This document shows, in pieces, positions 32,495 through 42,354 of a stretch of DNA of 64,000 nt. Below the pieces are notes generated by a model, which was not told where the DNA came from, searched no databases, and was given only the letters and a program-made list of their open reading frames with translations. The position numbers and the translations under genes were made by a program. The first letter of the stretch is position 1. Every line of letters starts with the position of its first letter. This stretch comes from Cryptomeria japonica (taxonomy: Eukaryota > Streptophyta > Pinopsida > Cupressales > Cupressaceae). Location: the NCBI RefSeq assembly GCF_030272615.1, contig NC_081407.1, positions 267,291,574 through 267,355,573 of the forward strand, read 5' to 3'.

Positions 32495-34456
32495 TTACAA
32501 AGTCCGTTTGATGATTCTAATTAAGTTCTTATTCGTGGACTCTGCCAATCTGTTGCCTTGAGGATAATAATTTGAGCTAGTATTAAGATATATGTTGTGT
32601 TTGATAGCCCAATCAGTCACCCTTAAGCCTACAAAAGTGAGTGCATTGTCTGACACTATGGAGTCAGGAACTCCAAACCTGTTCACAATATCATCATAAA
32701 AATTAAGAACAACTGTCTCATTAGCATCCTTCAGTGCTGCAGCCTCAGTCCATCTAGTAAAATAATCGGTTGCAGTGATTATCCACCGGTGGCCTGTACT
32801 TGACGGTGGGTTAATAGGACCAATGAAATCAACACCCCATCTGTCAAAAGGTTGTTCTGCTTTTATGGGATGTAAAGGTAATGCTGGCAGCCATTCTTTC
32901 CCTGCAAACATAACACATTTAACACACTTCCTTACATATGCATGACAGTCCTTGAAAACATCTGGCCAATAGTAACCAACCCTTAGGATTTTATATGCAG
33001 TAGTCCTGGGAGAGAAATGACCTCCTGAATGGCCATCATGGAATTCATGCAAGATTTCTGTAATCTGATTTGAATCAATACATCGAAGGAGGACACCATT
33101 GTGATCTTTCTTGTACAATATATCATTAATCAAGACAAAAGGAACTGATTGTAACCGATAGTACCTTCTTTTTGCCTTATCTAGGTTTGTTGGACACTCA
33201 CTAGTTTTTAGAAAGTGAATCATATCCTGCAACCAGCTTGATGTACTGCCATCATCAACTATCAAATCAATCACCAGAGCTATTTCTACTCCTTCTTCCT
33301 TTCTTGAAATTTCATTTGTAATAATCTGTTCACACAGGCCTCTACCTCTAACCAATTTGGTGACCTGAATGTCTATGTCGTATTCCATGACCCGTGTTAT
33401 CCAACCAGCTCTTCTCTCACTGAGATCCTTACTGAGGAGAAACTCTTTTACACTTGGATGAGCAACCTTCAGGTGTATCTTGTTATGAGACAACAAGTGC
33501 TGAAACTTTTTAAGGCTCTTTACAATAGCAAGGACATGCTTTTCAACAAAGCTATACCTCTGCTCATAATCTTCCAATCCTTTGCTAAAAAACACAATAG
33601 GTTGTTCCAATCCTTCTGTGTTTTTCTGGACCAGCATTGCAGAAATAGCCTCATAACCACCATATGCATACAAAATGAAATCTTTGCTAAAGCCTGGATT
33701 TATTAGAGCAGGAGCTACCGCGAGTGACTCCTTGATAGTTTGAAAAATAAGGTTTGCTTCTTTTGTCCGGTGGAAAACATCATTCTTCTTCAGCATGGTT
33801 GTAAGTGGTTTCAATAAATCTGCAATATTAGGTAAGAAACGCCTAACGAAATTAATCCTCCCAATGAAAGATTGCAATCCCTTCTTGTTATGTGGCAGGG
33901 GTATCTCCAAGATTGCTGCTATTCTTTCCGGATCCACTGTGACACCTTGCTTAGAAACAACATAACCCAACAACTTTCCTTCATGAACAACAAACATGCA
34001 TTTCTTAGGGTTAAGTGAAACACCAAACTCCTTGCAGCACTCAAAAATCTGCCTTAAGTGCCCAAGATGATCTACTGCCTTCTTAGAATAAACTGTGATA
34101 TCATCAAGATAAACCAAAACAAACTGGTACATTAGATTACTAAATGCCATATCCATGGCTTTCTGGAATGTTGCCCCTGCATTGGACAAACCAAAGGGCA
34201 TTCTTTTGTAGGCCATGGTACCCCATTTAGTGGTAAAAGTTGTTTTATACTGGTCTTCATTTCTGACCAGTATTTGGTTATATCCTGAATAACCATCTAG
34301 CAGTGAGAATCTTTCCGAACGAGCCACATACTGCAATATTTGTTCCATTGAAGGAAGGGGATGCCTATCCTTCAAGGATGCTCTATTCAGATCTCTGAAA
34401 TCAACACATAATCTAAGCTCTCCATTCTTCTTCCTAACAGGAACAAGATTGGACAC
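32495..34456 (-). CDS. Tat-like pol block: RT, degenerate RNase H, integrase
   Basis: 653 codons open without interruption. RT copies the element RNA into cDNA: LVPVRKKNGELRLCVDFRDLN, then MPFGLSNAGATFQKAM and the polymerase box VYLDDITVYSKK (about 34090-34120). The RNase H directly after RT is damaged. Where the first catalytic Asp belongs it reads LYAYGGYEAISAML, and the TDHKSL-type Asp is replaced in KVAHPSVKEFL; only the Glu in FVEKHVLAIV remains. Integrase has the HHCC zinc site (HDGHSGGHFS ... CVKC) and the catalytic set Asp in WGVDFIGP, Asp in VSDNALTF and Glu in RLAESTNK. It begins just after a TGG-to-TAG stop and ends at a CAA-to-TAA stop, so it is a fragment of one polyprotein and not a free-standing gene. 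Confidence 0.93.
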   Translation of the reverse strand: MSNLVPVRKKNGELRLCVDFRDLNRASLKDRHPLPSMEQILQYVARSERFSLLDGYSGYNQILVRNEDQYKTTFTTKWGTMAYKRMPFGLSNAGATFQKAMDMAFSNLMYQFVLVYLDDITVYSKKAVDHLGHLRQIFECCKEFGVSLNPKKCMFVVHEGKLLGYVVSKQGVTVDPERIAAILEIPLPHNKKGLQSFIGRINFVRRFLPNIADLLKPLTTMLKKNDVFHRTKEANLIFQTIKESLAVAPALINPGFSKDFILYAYGGYEAISAMLVQKNTEGLEQPIVFFSKGLEDYEQRYSFVEKHVLAIVKSLKKFQHLLSHNKIHLKVAHPSVKEFLLSKDLSERRAGWITRVMEYDIDIQVTKLVRGRGLCEQIITNEISRKEEGVEIALVIDLIVDDGSTSSWLQDMIHFLKTSECPTNLDKAKRRYYRLQSVPFVLINDILYKKDHNGVLLRCIDSNQITEILHEFHDGHSGGHFSPRTTAYKILRVGYYWPDVFKDCHAYVRKCVKCVMFAGKEWLPALPLHPIKAEQPFDRWGVDFIGPINPPSSTGHRWIITATDYFTRWTEAAALKDANETVVLNFYDDIVNRFGVPDSIVSDNALTFVGLRVTDWAIKHNIYLNTSSNYYPQGNRLAESTNKNLIRIIKRTL

Positions 34457-36892
34457 CTAGCTGGTGTGTTTGATGGGAAAGATAATGCCACTTTCAATCA
34501 GCCTAAAAACTTCCTTTTGCATTAATGGCTCTATCTTTGGGTTGATAGGACGCTGCCTTTGTCTCACTAGCTTAGCATTTGGTTCTAACTCGATGGTATG
34601 CTGTGCTAATTCAGGATTGAAACCTTTCAAATCACCATATTCCCATGCAAAAATGTCTGCAAACTCTTGAAAAAGCCGAACATATGACTCCTTTTCAGCA
34701 GGGGTATTCACTTTACCTACCTTTAAGCTTTTCCCGGGTGCAACCTCCAACTCTTCATAATGTTCTTGCGGGACCAGCAAATTGGTCTTATTCTTTTTAG
34801 CTTGATCATCCGAATTAAAAATTGACTCCAAGGTAACGAGACTCTTGGGCAATTTATTTGACTTCAGTTGAATGACTTGATCTCGATATTGTTGCTGAAT
34901 TCTGTTCTGATTTGAGGCAGCGAACACATCTTCCTCCAATAGGAATTGTAAAATTTGTTCATATGATTCAAACACTTGCCAAGTAACATTATTATTCGGA
35001 ATTGATGGCCGGATAATAATCTTGATATGCTGCTGATCACAGATCCTTTTTATACTATTTGGTATATCATATTGGGCTCCAACTGCAGCTAACCGATCAA
35101 CATGCTGATTTCTACTTCTTGGAACAACTACAATGTTAAATGCATCAAAATCTTCAATGGAATCCCAAACCCTAAGCTTGTATGCTTTTAAGTTATCATT
35201 TTTTACTGCATTCAAACCTCTAACTTGATTAACAATTAGCTCACTATCACCATGCACCTTCAGGTTTTTTATTCCACGCTTTCTCGCCCACTCTAAACCT
35301 TGAATCAACCCCTCATACTCTGTTGTATTATTGGTACAGGCAAAGCCAAACTTGAAAGCTGCATAATATTTCTCACCCTTAGGTGAAACAAGCATAACCC
35401 CACCTCCTGAACCATTCCTGCTTCGTGACCCGTCAAAGAACATCTCCCAAACATCATTCCGAGATTCAATATTAGCTTCCTGTCCTTTAACCAAATTAGG
35501 CATAATTAAACTAGCTTCTTGAAACATATAGTTTCCCAAACCAGCATCCACAAGGAGACTAGTTTCATCCTCCAAAACATTATTTGTTGCCCATTCATCT
35601 AACAGGACATTTGGTATTTCACTGACCTGAGTTACAGGCTCATGAACAGCTGCATACTCATCATGCTCAAAAACCATAAAATTAGCATTATTGATGTTAG
35701 GCGTATAAGGCTCTATATGGTTCTTAGACAACAATTCGGATTGGATAGTAACTTTGGTTCCATATCTAGTTCGGAACAGCATGTGTGACCAGTCAGATGA
35801 TAAATATCCTCCTATTTTGGCAGTAAACTCTCTTGATAAACACAGGGAAAAATATGGGGGCAGATCTATGACATAAATATCTTGAGATATAGAGAAATTA
35901 GGACAAGCATGTAAGGTTAAACTAGCATCTTTGATAAAACCTATAGTCCTAACAGCCAAACCATCAAGCTGTACTACACCTTTCTCTAATAAATCATATT
36001 TTAGACCAAGTTGGTCAGCTATCTTCTTAGGCATAACAGAGCATGTAGCTCCGCTATCCACCATGCAGTTGTGTACCAAATTATCACCAATAATAAGAGA
36101 AACGTAAAACGGAGGTGGTTTCACGCTCTTACCTTGGATTGAAGTTGCTTCTTTATTGTTGTTCCCCTTTTCATCATGCTGGAAAGCAGCATTAGTCAAC
36201 ACAGGCTCCTTACCAACATCAGCAAATGTCACCTTAGGAGGAATTTCTTCGTTCAATGCCTTCTTCAAACTATTAACTTGTCCAGTAATAGCCAAAGAAT
36301 CCCACATGCTCATGGTAACATTCATCTTTTTCATGATGTCCACAATGCTGTAAGGTACAGCTGAATGTACTTTTTGTTGTGTCTTGACAACAGACGTATC
36401 TGCATCCTTTTGAAACTGCTCCTTAGCTACCGCAACAGGTACTTTCTTCAGAATGCTTGGTATTTGCGTGGATTTGGATGACGATTCTTTGGTTGCAGGT
36501 CCTTTACCTCTCTCTGATGTTTGGCCCATATCAAGAGCTCTTTTCTTAGCTCGAGTATTGGCTGCAATCGGTGAGTCGCCATTCATGCCATTGAATTCTT
36601 CACCTTGCCAGTTAAGAAAACCGATTTCAATAGTATGCATATCCTGCTGTTGTTCAAGCGCAGCAGGAGGTATATCCAGTTGTGAGCTTGCAGCTTTTTG
36701 TACCATGAGAGCTTGATTTATCATGCCATTAGAGCATGTAGACTGATTATGAGCTTGGTTGCAGGGATAACACCAATCTACCTCTGATATTAAATTGTTT
36801 TGAGCAAGTACAATGTCTCTGACTGCATTTGTGGCATTCAAAGGTGCTGGATTGTAAGGCTGATAAGACCTTTGATTAATATTTTGCCTCAC
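34457..36892 (-). CDS. Tat-like pol block: zinc knuckle, protease, upstream RNase H
   Basis: 811 codons, same frame as gag and RT. Near residue 40, WCYPCNQAHNQSTC is a zinc-knuckle-like CX2CX3HX4C cluster. Protease at about residues 265-330 has NCMVDSGATCSVMP with an intact DSG triad. At about residues 480-605 (35075-35455) lies a complete RNase H: Asp in MFFDGSRSRNGSGGG, Glu in NNTTEYEGLIQGLEWA, Asp in VHGDSELIVNQVRG and Asp in RNQHVDRLAAVGA. It looks like the archaeal-type RNase H known as an extra domain in plant Tat elements, where as I know it that domain follows RT. RT begins at the end of this block (RQRPINPKIEP, VFRLIESGIIFPIKHTS). The natural start is probably in gag upstream; the Met here is only the first after the gag stop. 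Confidence 0.92.
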   Translation of the reverse strand: MRQNINQRSYQPYNPAPLNATNAVRDIVLAQNNLISEVDWCYPCNQAHNQSTCSNGMINQALMVQKAASSQLDIPPAALEQQQDMHTIEIGFLNWQGEEFNGMNGDSPIAANTRAKKRALDMGQTSERGKGPATKESSSKSTQIPSILKKVPVAVAKEQFQKDADTSVVKTQQKVHSAVPYSIVDIMKKMNVTMSMWDSLAITGQVNSLKKALNEEIPPKVTFADVGKEPVLTNAAFQHDEKGNNNKEATSIQGKSVKPPPFYVSLIIGDNLVHNCMVDSGATCSVMPKKIADQLGLKYDLLEKGVVQLDGLAVRTIGFIKDASLTLHACPNFSISQDIYVIDLPPYFSLCLSREFTAKIGGYLSSDWSHMLFRTRYGTKVTIQSELLSKNHIEPYTPNINNANFMVFEHDEYAAVHEPVTQVSEIPNVLLDEWATNNVLEDETSLLVDAGLGNYMFQEASLIMPNLVKGQEANIESRNDVWEMFFDGSRSRNGSGGGVMLVSPKGEKYYAAFKFGFACTNNTTEYEGLIQGLEWARKRGIKNLKVHGDSELIVNQVRGLNAVKNDNLKAYKLRVWDSIEDFDAFNIVVVPRSRNQHVDRLAAVGAQYDIPNSIKRICDQQHIKIIIRPSIPNNNVTWQVFESYEQILQFLLEEDVFAASNQNRIQQQYRDQVIQLKSNKLPKSLVTLESIFNSDDQAKKNKTNLLVPQEHYEELEVAPGKSLKVGKVNTPAEKESYVRLFQEFADIFAWEYGDLKGFNPELAQHTIELEPNAKLVRQRQRPINPKIEPLMQKEVFRLIESGIIFPIKHTS

Positions 36893-36916
36893 ACCTTGGT
36901 AATTATTCTGATAAGG

Positions 36917-38128
36917 CTATCTATTCTTTTGGTACTGCTGATTGTAGCCTTGACTTTGAGTCTGCTGACTATAACCTTGATTTGGTTGCTGAAAAGTTGG
37001 CCTTGGAGTTGGAGCTTGGTAATGCTTCTTAATACTTGTCAACTCATTTCCCAAAGTCTGCAAAATATTTTCTATCTTCTGTTGGCTGCTCCTTATCTCA
37101 TGTATTTCATTTGACGTGCCTGCTACCGTTGTCTCTTGAGGAACAACAATAGGCATTGCTGGTATAACAGGCAAAGAGGCAAGAGGTGGTATATTAATTG
37201 GCATGTTAGGTTGAATGGCCGAAAAATAAGGCATTGGAGGCCTAGGTGCTATCTTGCCAGCCTGTATGAGGCTATTGTCTTCTCTAACAGCAATGTCAAA
37301 AGCTTGGGGCAGCGAAGTACCACCCATCAATTGAATCATTACTGAGATGTCACTATTCAAACTTTTCTGAAAATACAAAAATGCATGTTCTGCACTTGGT
37401 CTTACCGCTGCTGGTATTCGTTTCCATGTCTTTTGGAAACGAGAGTTGAAATATGTCATCTGCTTCTGAGGAGCACGCTTGATAGTTGTGAGCTGCTCCA
37501 CCAGGGACAAGTGTTCAGACTTGTCCTTGAAATACTTGGTTAATAGATCCCCAAGCTCATCCCATGAGTTAACTGACCCCACAGCCAGAGTTCTGAACCA
37601 TTCTAAAGCTTTTCCCTTCAAGGATGCTGCTAACAGTTTTACAACAACATCTTCTTCTGTAACATGTTGCACATTACATAAACTTGCCACATCACGGATG
37701 TGGTCTACTGCCAGTGTTTGGCCTTCTCCAGTGAAATCTGGTAAGCCTTTTAGTGCCGCCAAAGGCATGTCATGATGCTGGGCGAAATTTAATGGGCTTC
37801 CTTGATTGAAAGGCAGGAAAGCAAAGGCTCTTGGCAAGGCCATAGCACCAAGCTGAACTGATGTACTTGTTGTAGCTGAGCTTCCTCCTATAAAAAATGA
37901 AAAATCAAAAGGAAGAGGAGCAGCAACTCTGCAAGTGGGTGAGGCTGAATGCCTATCTCTTTGATTTCTGTTTACAGCTTTACCTTTTCTTTGATAAACT
38001 CTTGTAGGAGGTGATGACTTGCCTCTTTTTGTACATGCAGTTCTTTTGGCTGATCTTCCTTGTCTTTTTGGCGAAGAAAGCTGCAAATATTCAAAGTTTG
38101 TGGAACTTCTAGTTTCAATTCTTCTCAT
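36917..38128 (-). CDS. Tat-like gag polyprotein
   Basis: 403 codons from an ATG 163 bases inside the 5' LTR edge. The N-terminal 100 residues are basic and Ser-rich. The capsid region at about residues 120-290 has LPDFTGEGQTLAVDHIRDV, KGKALEWFRTLAVGSVNSW and FKDKSEHLSLVEQLTTIKR, the Retrotrans_gag signature. The C-terminal quarter is Pro- and then Gln/Asn-rich (repeated GYSQQ and GYNQQ). The frame ends at TAG (36917-36919) where the sequence around it (KNR, stop, PYQNNYQG) suggests a CAG codon was lost; the same frame continues for 811 codons. The protein would form the virus-like particle shell. Confidence 0.92.
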   Translation of the reverse strand: MRRIETRSSTNFEYLQLSSPKRQGRSAKRTACTKRGKSSPPTRVYQRKGKAVNRNQRDRHSASPTCRVAAPLPFDFSFFIGGSSATTSTSVQLGAMALPRAFAFLPFNQGSPLNFAQHHDMPLAALKGLPDFTGEGQTLAVDHIRDVASLCNVQHVTEEDVVVKLLAASLKGKALEWFRTLAVGSVNSWDELGDLLTKYFKDKSEHLSLVEQLTTIKRAPQKQMTYFNSRFQKTWKRIPAAVRPSAEHAFLYFQKSLNSDISVMIQLMGGTSLPQAFDIAVREDNSLIQAGKIAPRPPMPYFSAIQPNMPINIPPLASLPVIPAMPIVVPQETTVAGTSNEIHEIRSSQQKIENILQTLGNELTSIKKHYQAPTPRPTFQQPNQGYSQQTQSQGYNQQYQKNR

Positions 38129-38267
38129 AAGGCAAAATAGTTATACTCACACTTGATCTTTTTACCAGGGAGTCGCCAGATACACTTGAAAATAACCTCT
38201 TACAGGTCTATATTATGCTGACAGCATATCAAAATCAACATAAAATATGCAAATGGAATTCTTTTAA

Positions 38268-38290
38268 GGTCCCACCGGGCATGCCAAAAC
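38268..38290 (-). promoter_or_regulatory. Primer-binding site region, Tat-like
   Basis: Minus strand, directly after the 5' LTR: GTTTTGGCATGCCCGGTGGG. The TGGC(A/G)YGCC(C/A)GGT pattern is common behind the 5' LTR of Tat-type Gypsy elements and agrees with the minus orientation of the genes. The primer tRNA is not identified. Confidence 0.7.
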
Positions 38291-39738
38291 TATTAAGTCA
38301 CAAATTTGCACCCTACTAAACTATAAGTTTATCAATCTGACCTAACATGGGATTCACTTCTACATGTGGGCAATGCATAATCTGAAATGAAACCTTCGGT
38401 TCCTAGGCCGGTTCCTATTGGATAATCACCTGATACTCTCTAATACTGAATTAACTTTGCAGGGCAAAGGATAAGAATTGAAGAAAAGGAACTTAAAACT
38501 GAACTAAACTTAACTATAACTTGGTGATACACCAAAATGTGAGAGATAAACGATAGAAACTGATCTAAGTCTACAATATTCTACTTTAACTGATAAACAC
38601 TTCTTTCCTGTATAAGTTTGCATAAGTGTTTCATAATAAGGTCCTGAGATGAACCAATGATGAAGAGTAATTTTTTGCTCAAAAGTTCTGAAACTCTTAA
38701 ACACATATTATGACCTGCAAACATACACACGTTCCTATATCAAGGTAATATCTGAGACAAGTAAACAAGGAGCAATATAACTCACAAATTTAGTTTCATC
38801 AATCATGCTTGTACACAAAATATGGAAAGAAAACAAGGCTCGATTCCATAGAATAATGCTCCAAAAGATGCTATTACATATAAAATATCTCTAAATCTGA
38901 GTTACAGAATCTGTGCAAAAGAAATGCTAAGGACAAGAAGCTGTCTTCGAAAACACTCTCTTGCATAAATCTGAACTGTTCTGAAATCAAGTGTCCCAAG
39001 ACACTAAGTACAAAACCTCTCCAACTTATTGGGTCGGATGCAAGAAAAGGGCCTCAAAAAGAGGAGTCTAGAAGACACCAAAAAGGGCTACAAACATGGA
39101 AAAGTCTTCTTCAATCAATAACCAACCCAACAGATCACTAGAAACGGCCTCAAAAAGCTCAACCAAGTAATAAAAGCTCCCTAAAATGATGAAAAAATCC
39201 AAACTCGACCCTTTGCCTAAAAGTGCTCCAACCTCCCTAAATTCACTCCATTTGATTTCAAACAACCTCATGTTCCTATTAAAATGTTCTTTTCTCCAAA
39301 ATTATCTCAACTCTTTTTGAATATTTCCCAAGTAGTCATGAATACTCCTATATGCTCTCCTTATGTCTCCAAACCGAAAAGGCTCCTTCAATGGTAGCCT
39401 TATCTCTCCAAAATTAACTCATCCTTCAAAATTAAGTCAAAAGACTTAGTCTCCTTTTAGCACATGGATACACCTTTTACACTTTAAATAATAATAATAC
39501 TTAATTACAATTTATAATTATATTGTAATTAAATACTTTTTACAAAATGATACAAGCTTAGACAAAGAAAGAAAACAAAATATAAAAACAAAACATACTT
39601 GATAATATCAATGCTTAATGAAACATTTAAACATTGATATCACCAAATATATTTTATTAATGCTTTTTTTTTTTGTTTTCTTTGTCCAGAAAGCCCAACG
39701 GACTTGAAGGAAAAAAATAAAATTTACAAAGGGCTTCG

Positions 39739-40044
39739 TCATAACCCTAAAAGCTTATACTCTTCCGCATTGACGTAGTCTTTCATTTTGCAAAATGAAG
39801 AAAACAGCTGGAGAAGCTTTTCGAGGGTTTGAGACCCCAAGGTGCCGCCATTGCTGTTTGGATTTTTGTCGCTTTGTGAAGTCTTTTGATGAAGTTCTTT
39901 TGTGTTGCTACCGCCATTATGATTTATTTCTGTAGCCGCCATTATGAAGGTTTTTTGAATGAAAAATATGTGTTTGCTACTGGTGCTGCCGCCCAAAATA
40001 TATTTGATTGCAGTCTTCGAACAATCCAGGTCGCCACTGTGCAT
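39739..40044 (-). CDS. 101-codon reading frame inside the 5' LTR, unknown
   Basis: I do not recognise this frame. It reads MHSGDLDCSKTAIKYILGG, an internal Met in QKTFIMAATEINHNGGSN, then a polar stretch and LGSQTLEKLLQLFSSFCKMK near the end. It lies well inside the LTR on the strand of gag-pol. The partner LTR has the same frame with a stop near its end and a handful of substitutions. It could be a captured gene fragment, part of a leader, or chance. There is no domain support and no evidence of expression. Confidence 0.3.
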   Translation of the reverse strand: MHSGDLDCSKTAIKYILGGSTSSKHIFFIQKTFIMAATEINHNGGSNTKELHQKTSQSDKNPNSNGGTLGSQTLEKLLQLFSSFCKMKDYVNAEEYKLLGL

Positions 40045-40779
40045 TTAGACTTTTTCCTGAAGGCATGCTGAAGTTTTCTTCTCTTAAATACAAGTCCCAT
40101 TTTGTACTGGTATGAAGCCTTTGTGAAATTTTAATAAACACTTGCTCTCTTGAGTGAAACGACTTCTTCTTGCTTTATTTTCTGTTAATATGCCATTGCT
40201 GGAAGTACGAAGAGGGTTTTTACTATGATACATCTGCAAATATTCCTTGACATTTCAAATCTGTGTTAGATTTTATGTTGGAAACTTCAAAATTTTCCCA
40301 AACCTGATGTTTCCTTTCGATATAGTTTTGTTTATTGATATTGACAAAAGAAACAACTAGCTGCAATTTTTTGGTGGAGAAAATTTCTGTTTGAACATGC
40401 GTTCCTTATGTCTCCTGACTGTGCATTTTGATCTTATGTAAAAATGAAGTTCGAGCATGGGCTCGTGACACTCATTTCATTACCAGTTGATTCTGATTTC
40501 ATTGAAGTTTGCTGTTTGTTCCTGTTCATAAAATATTTCAGATGCTCTGTTTCTATACCAACCTGTTGCATTGAATCATTTATCTTCACTATGTAGCATT
40601 GACTTTTCAATACTGTAAGGTTTCACATTAGAATAATATGTCCCTTAAACCAGTTTATCCATTAATGCTTTCTTTTTATACATATTAGGAATAGTAAAGT
40701 AAAAGGTTTCATATTAAAACAAATATGTCCCTTTGATACTTCAGTTGGTTTCTTCATCATTCCATTTTGATATTCTGAG

Positions 40780-40860
40780 ATTAGTTACTCTAAAGGGTAT
40801 GTCGGGCTCATACCCGAAGGGAGCCTCGGTCAGGGGCACATACCAATTAGAGTAACTAAT
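40780..40860. repeat. 81-bp foldback inside the LTR (5' copy)
   Basis: Same structure as 30759-30839. The arms are unchanged between the two LTRs; the two differences are in the loop (CTCATACCCGAAG here against CTGATACCCAAAG). Confidence 0.8.
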
Positions 40861-41416
40861 TATCTGCATGTGAAACAAACACATTAGCATAAACATTTCT
40901 TTCTCCTGAAGCGGTGATTTGTGTCTTTATGTTTCCTGCTCTTTCGAAACAAAAGTAAGATAGGATATGATAAATGGTACATTGTAGGATAATCTTTCAT
41001 TGCTTAGATCTGTTGGATCTGACACCTCTTCTCTTTTGTGCAGGAAAGCAGGGTTTGTTCAGAATTTGAAGACCGAGAAAACAGTCATAAGGGCAACGGG
41101 ACAGCCAATAACCAGTCAAAGCAACCCAAGGCAATGACTGGTTATCCTTACACTCACTATTTGATTCTATCCTTTTCTGTTTTGGATATGTAGGAAAGAT
41201 AGAAATGCTAAGCTCACGGCTTGTGTAAGGTTTTAAGAAATTCAGTGCATGTATAAATATGCTTCAAATGCATGAACTCAATTTGTAATCTATCATTGTT
41301 CAATACAAATGAAAATACTTTTTAAAACAGTGCAATGTACCTTCTGTAAATGCAATCATTTGATAAAAATGCATCCTTTGGCCGAAATTACATGGGTAAT
41401 GAAATTTTAGGTAACA

Positions 41417-42354
41417 TTTACATCCGCTGAGTTAAACCATAGTAAAACCCTGTTAGGGTTGATTGAATGAAATGCTTTTATGAAATTGATTTAATCTTGA
41501 AGAGATATTGATGATTGACAATTGGGTGAAGGGTGACGCTTATGATAGGTATTAGGATGTAGTTGTTTTAGGCCACAAACAATAGGCCATCTTGAGCCTT
41601 TGTTTAAGTGCTACCATCATGGGTAGCAACCGCAGAGAAACTGTCTGGGACATTGACCCTAGAAAGGGTTGCGTACCCACAAATCAATTTACATCAAACC
41701 ATAGAGTAGAAAATAGAACTACATACTTTATGCCTTGATCCCGTGCCGAAACGAGTTTGTAGGCAATCTTGGGACGGAGTTGTCCCTAGTACTCAGGCGT
41801 TCATGGATGGGGTCTAGGTTTTGGTAAGAAGAATGATTGAGTAGAATCCTAATTTGAAAGATAAGTATAATAAAAGGAAAAAGTAATTCAACGCATACTC
41901 GGAAGGAATCTCGTATGGATTCGCTTGACTTCTCGAGGCTTTAAGCCAAATTCCGAGGCAAAATTCAAGCTTGTATTATGTTATTTTTAATTACTCCTAA
42001 GGACGGCAACCTCGGTGCACTCCTATTATAAGAGTGTAGTACTTAGTGAGTGGCTCAGGACCCAAATGGTCCCGATGAGTCTAAGTCTCTGGCCAGAGCA
42101 CCTCCTATCCCAATTGGATAGATGCCTACCCCGTATGGGTAGATGCCTATCCCATATTGGATAGATGAAATATTATGTCTCGTATGGACAGATGCCTAAC
42201 CTGCATGGTTAGATGCTCATCCCGGATGGATGAATGCCTAATCCAAATGGATGGATGCCCAGAGTATGCGATTGAATCAAACACAAATGATTAAAGGAAT
42301 AAAAAAAAAAAAAGTGGTCAAATTTTGTTGGGTTAAGTAAGGTGGGTTATTACA
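41417..42354 (-). mobile_element. Chromovirus solo LTR, 5' part (split)
   Basis: Reverse complement of the chromovirus 3' LTR at 63121-64000. Both begin TGTAATAACYCACC and share the tandem palindrome array, the CTCTGGCCAGAG block, the GGTTGCCGTCCTTAGGAGTAA block and the GGGTACGCAACC block. No chromovirus coding sequence adjoins either side, so it is a solo LTR left by LTR-LTR recombination, later split by the Tat-like element at TTTAC. Confidence 0.85.
42104..42264. repeat. Tandem palindromic ~21-bp units in the solo LTR
   Basis: Units such as GATGCCTACCCCGTATGGGTA and GATGCCTATCCCATATTGGATA repeat about seven times. Each unit is itself a dyad. This is the inverted counterpart of the array at 63213-63368. 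Confidence 0.85.

Larger units (their letters stand above)
28271..41416 (-). mobile_element. Young Tat-like Gypsy retrotransposon, nearly intact
   Basis: Two LTRs of 3,124 and 3,126 bp flank a minus-strand gag-pol region, and both sides carry TTTAC (28266-28270 and 41417-41421), a perfect 5-bp target duplication. LTR identity is about 97-98% by eye, so this is the youngest insertion here. Reading the minus strand, the order is gag, protease, RNase H (extra), reverse transcriptase, RNase H (degenerate), integrase. The primer-binding region resembles that of Tat/Ogre-type Gypsy elements. Four in-frame stops interrupt the polyprotein, so this copy could not make a full product, but it has no frameshift that I can see. 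It landed inside an older chromovirus solo LTR. Confidence 0.95.
38291..41416 (-). repeat. 5' LTR of the Tat-like element
   Basis: 3,126 bp. The inner edge reads TATTAAGTC where the partner has TGTTAAGTC, one G-to-A change at the LTR terminus. It holds the intact copy of the small frame (39739-40044, minus) and the foldback at 40780-40860. A TATAAATA sequence near 41252 reads in the plus direction, opposite to the genes. Confidence 0.95.

Noticed and set aside
32495-34456. Domesticated host gene derived from retrotransposon pol
   Set aside because: The frame lies inside an element with matching LTRs and a perfect target duplication, and continues through stops into the rest of pol; it is a young transposon copy.
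34464-37775. Plus-strand open frames across the Tat-like gag-pol region
   Set aside because: They are shadows of the minus-strand gag-pol frames, with no domain content.
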